A stretch of 64,000 bases of DNA, from assembly GCA_013112555.1 (NCBI GenBank), contig JABFGK010000001.1, positions 1,586,581 to 1,650,580 on the forward strand, given 5' to 3'. Of this stretch, positions 63,750 through 64,000 are shown one piece after another. Position 1 is the first letter of the stretch. The number at the start of each line of letters is the position of its first letter. This DNA comes from Planctomycetota bacterium. GTDB lineage: Bacteria > Planctomycetota > Phycisphaerae > Phycisphaerales > UBA5793. The position numbers and the translations under genes are program-made. The notes under the pieces were generated by a model that did no database searches, was not told the DNA's origin, and saw only the letters and a list, made by a program, of their open reading frames with translations.

Positions 63750-64000
63750 GGATTATTGATCCAGCCGAACTCAGTCGTGTAGCGGCCCATGACAAAATCC
63801 TTGTTCTTGCACTTGAATACGACGTCCCACGCCTCGAAGTCCTGGGTTTCTCGGCGTTCGGGATCGGAGCCCTTGCCCGTCTCGATGATTCGGCAGGAGC
63901 CATCCATGAAGCCGATGTTGCCCCGCTTCATATGGCGCTCCGTGATCTGATCGTTGTTGGCCCAGGCACCATCCTGCACGCTGTTGTTCGAGAAATACTC
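63743..64000 (-). CDS. C-terminal part of a pseudopilin (H-x9-DG type), cut by window edge
   Basis: The frame is open to the last base and reads EYFSNNSVQDGAWANND before RHMKRGNIGFMDGSC, an H-x9-DG-type signature of planctomycete pseudopilins (here His-Met-Lys-Arg-Gly-Asn-Ile-Gly-Phe-Met-Asp-Gly). The C-terminus is FGWINNPH. The start and prepilin site lie beyond 64000. Its stop overlaps the PAP2 frame end by seven bases. Confidence 0.72.
   Translation of the reverse strand, partial: EYFSNNSVQDGAWANNDQITERHMKRGNIGFMDGSCRIIETGKGSDPERRETQDFEAWDVVFKCKNKDFVMGRYTTEFGWINNPH

Overview
The window comes from a diderm, LPS-bearing bacterium that most resembles a planctomycete, possibly class Phycisphaerae. 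This rests on four things seen here: pseudopilins with an 'H-x9-DG'-like tail, small membrane proteins ending in 'CPECGY/CENCGY' zinc ribbons, many very large secreted peptidases and beta-rich surface proteins, and lipid A and heptose genes in a Gram-negative style envelope. No phage, IS element, integrase or CRISPR array is visible. The lineage call is inference from gene content, not from a marker-gene search.

Layout. 1-6.6 kb: the 3' part of gyrA, a STAS protein, a LolD/MacB-type ABC ATPase, ruvC, ruvX, a membrane protein and a LolA-like secreted protein. 6.7-11.5 kb: a secreted beta-propeller and a convergent Tricorn protease. 11.6-14.1 kb: an ECF sigma / anti-sigma / lipoprotein operon on the minus strand. 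14.3-17 kb: a small unknown protein, a cytosolic YedY-type molybdopterin enzyme and a sodium:solute symporter. 17.2-21.1 kb: one polypeptide carrying both an M14 carboxypeptidase and an S9 dipeptidyl-peptidase. 21.2-24.6 kb: tRNA-Lys(CTT), a pseudopilin, a secreted unknown and rsgA. 25-29.4 kb: a lipoprotein resembling the translocation (B) component of anthrax-type binary toxins, followed closely by an unrecognised secreted protein; both reading frames are broken. 29.4-33.2 kb: zinc-ribbon membrane proteins with a partial duplication, a DUF2092/LolA-like lipoprotein and a secreted nitrilase-family enzyme. 33.4-43.8 kb: a repetitive beta-rich secreted protein, a D-2-hydroxyacid dehydrogenase, a subtilisin and large secreted proteins of unknown role. 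44-49.1 kb: an envelope operon (heptosyltransferase, Maf, PqiA-like, lpxK, heptose adenylyltransferase). 49.1-53.7 kb: PLP homeostasis protein, aroB, a membrane protein and guaA. 53.8-57 kb: a HEAT-like lipoprotein, an RsbW/SpoIIAA-type pair, an MlaE permease and an alpha/beta hydrolase. 57.4-64 kb: gyrB, guaB, small membrane proteins, a PAP2 phosphatase and the 3' end of a pseudopilin gene.

Working together. LpxK, the heptosyltransferase, the heptose adenylyltransferase, MlaE, PqiA and LolA/LolD-like proteins all serve outer-membrane building and lipid traffic. GuaA and GuaB complete GMP synthesis from IMP. The peptidases (Tricorn, M14-S9, subtilisin) suggest growth on external protein.

The most striking locus is 25.07-29.36 kb. 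Four genes (25072, 27716, 45952, 62645) each need the removal of one base to read as one protein. The shared sign of the shift suggests residual sequencing insertions as much as gene decay, so 'pseudogene' is not asserted.
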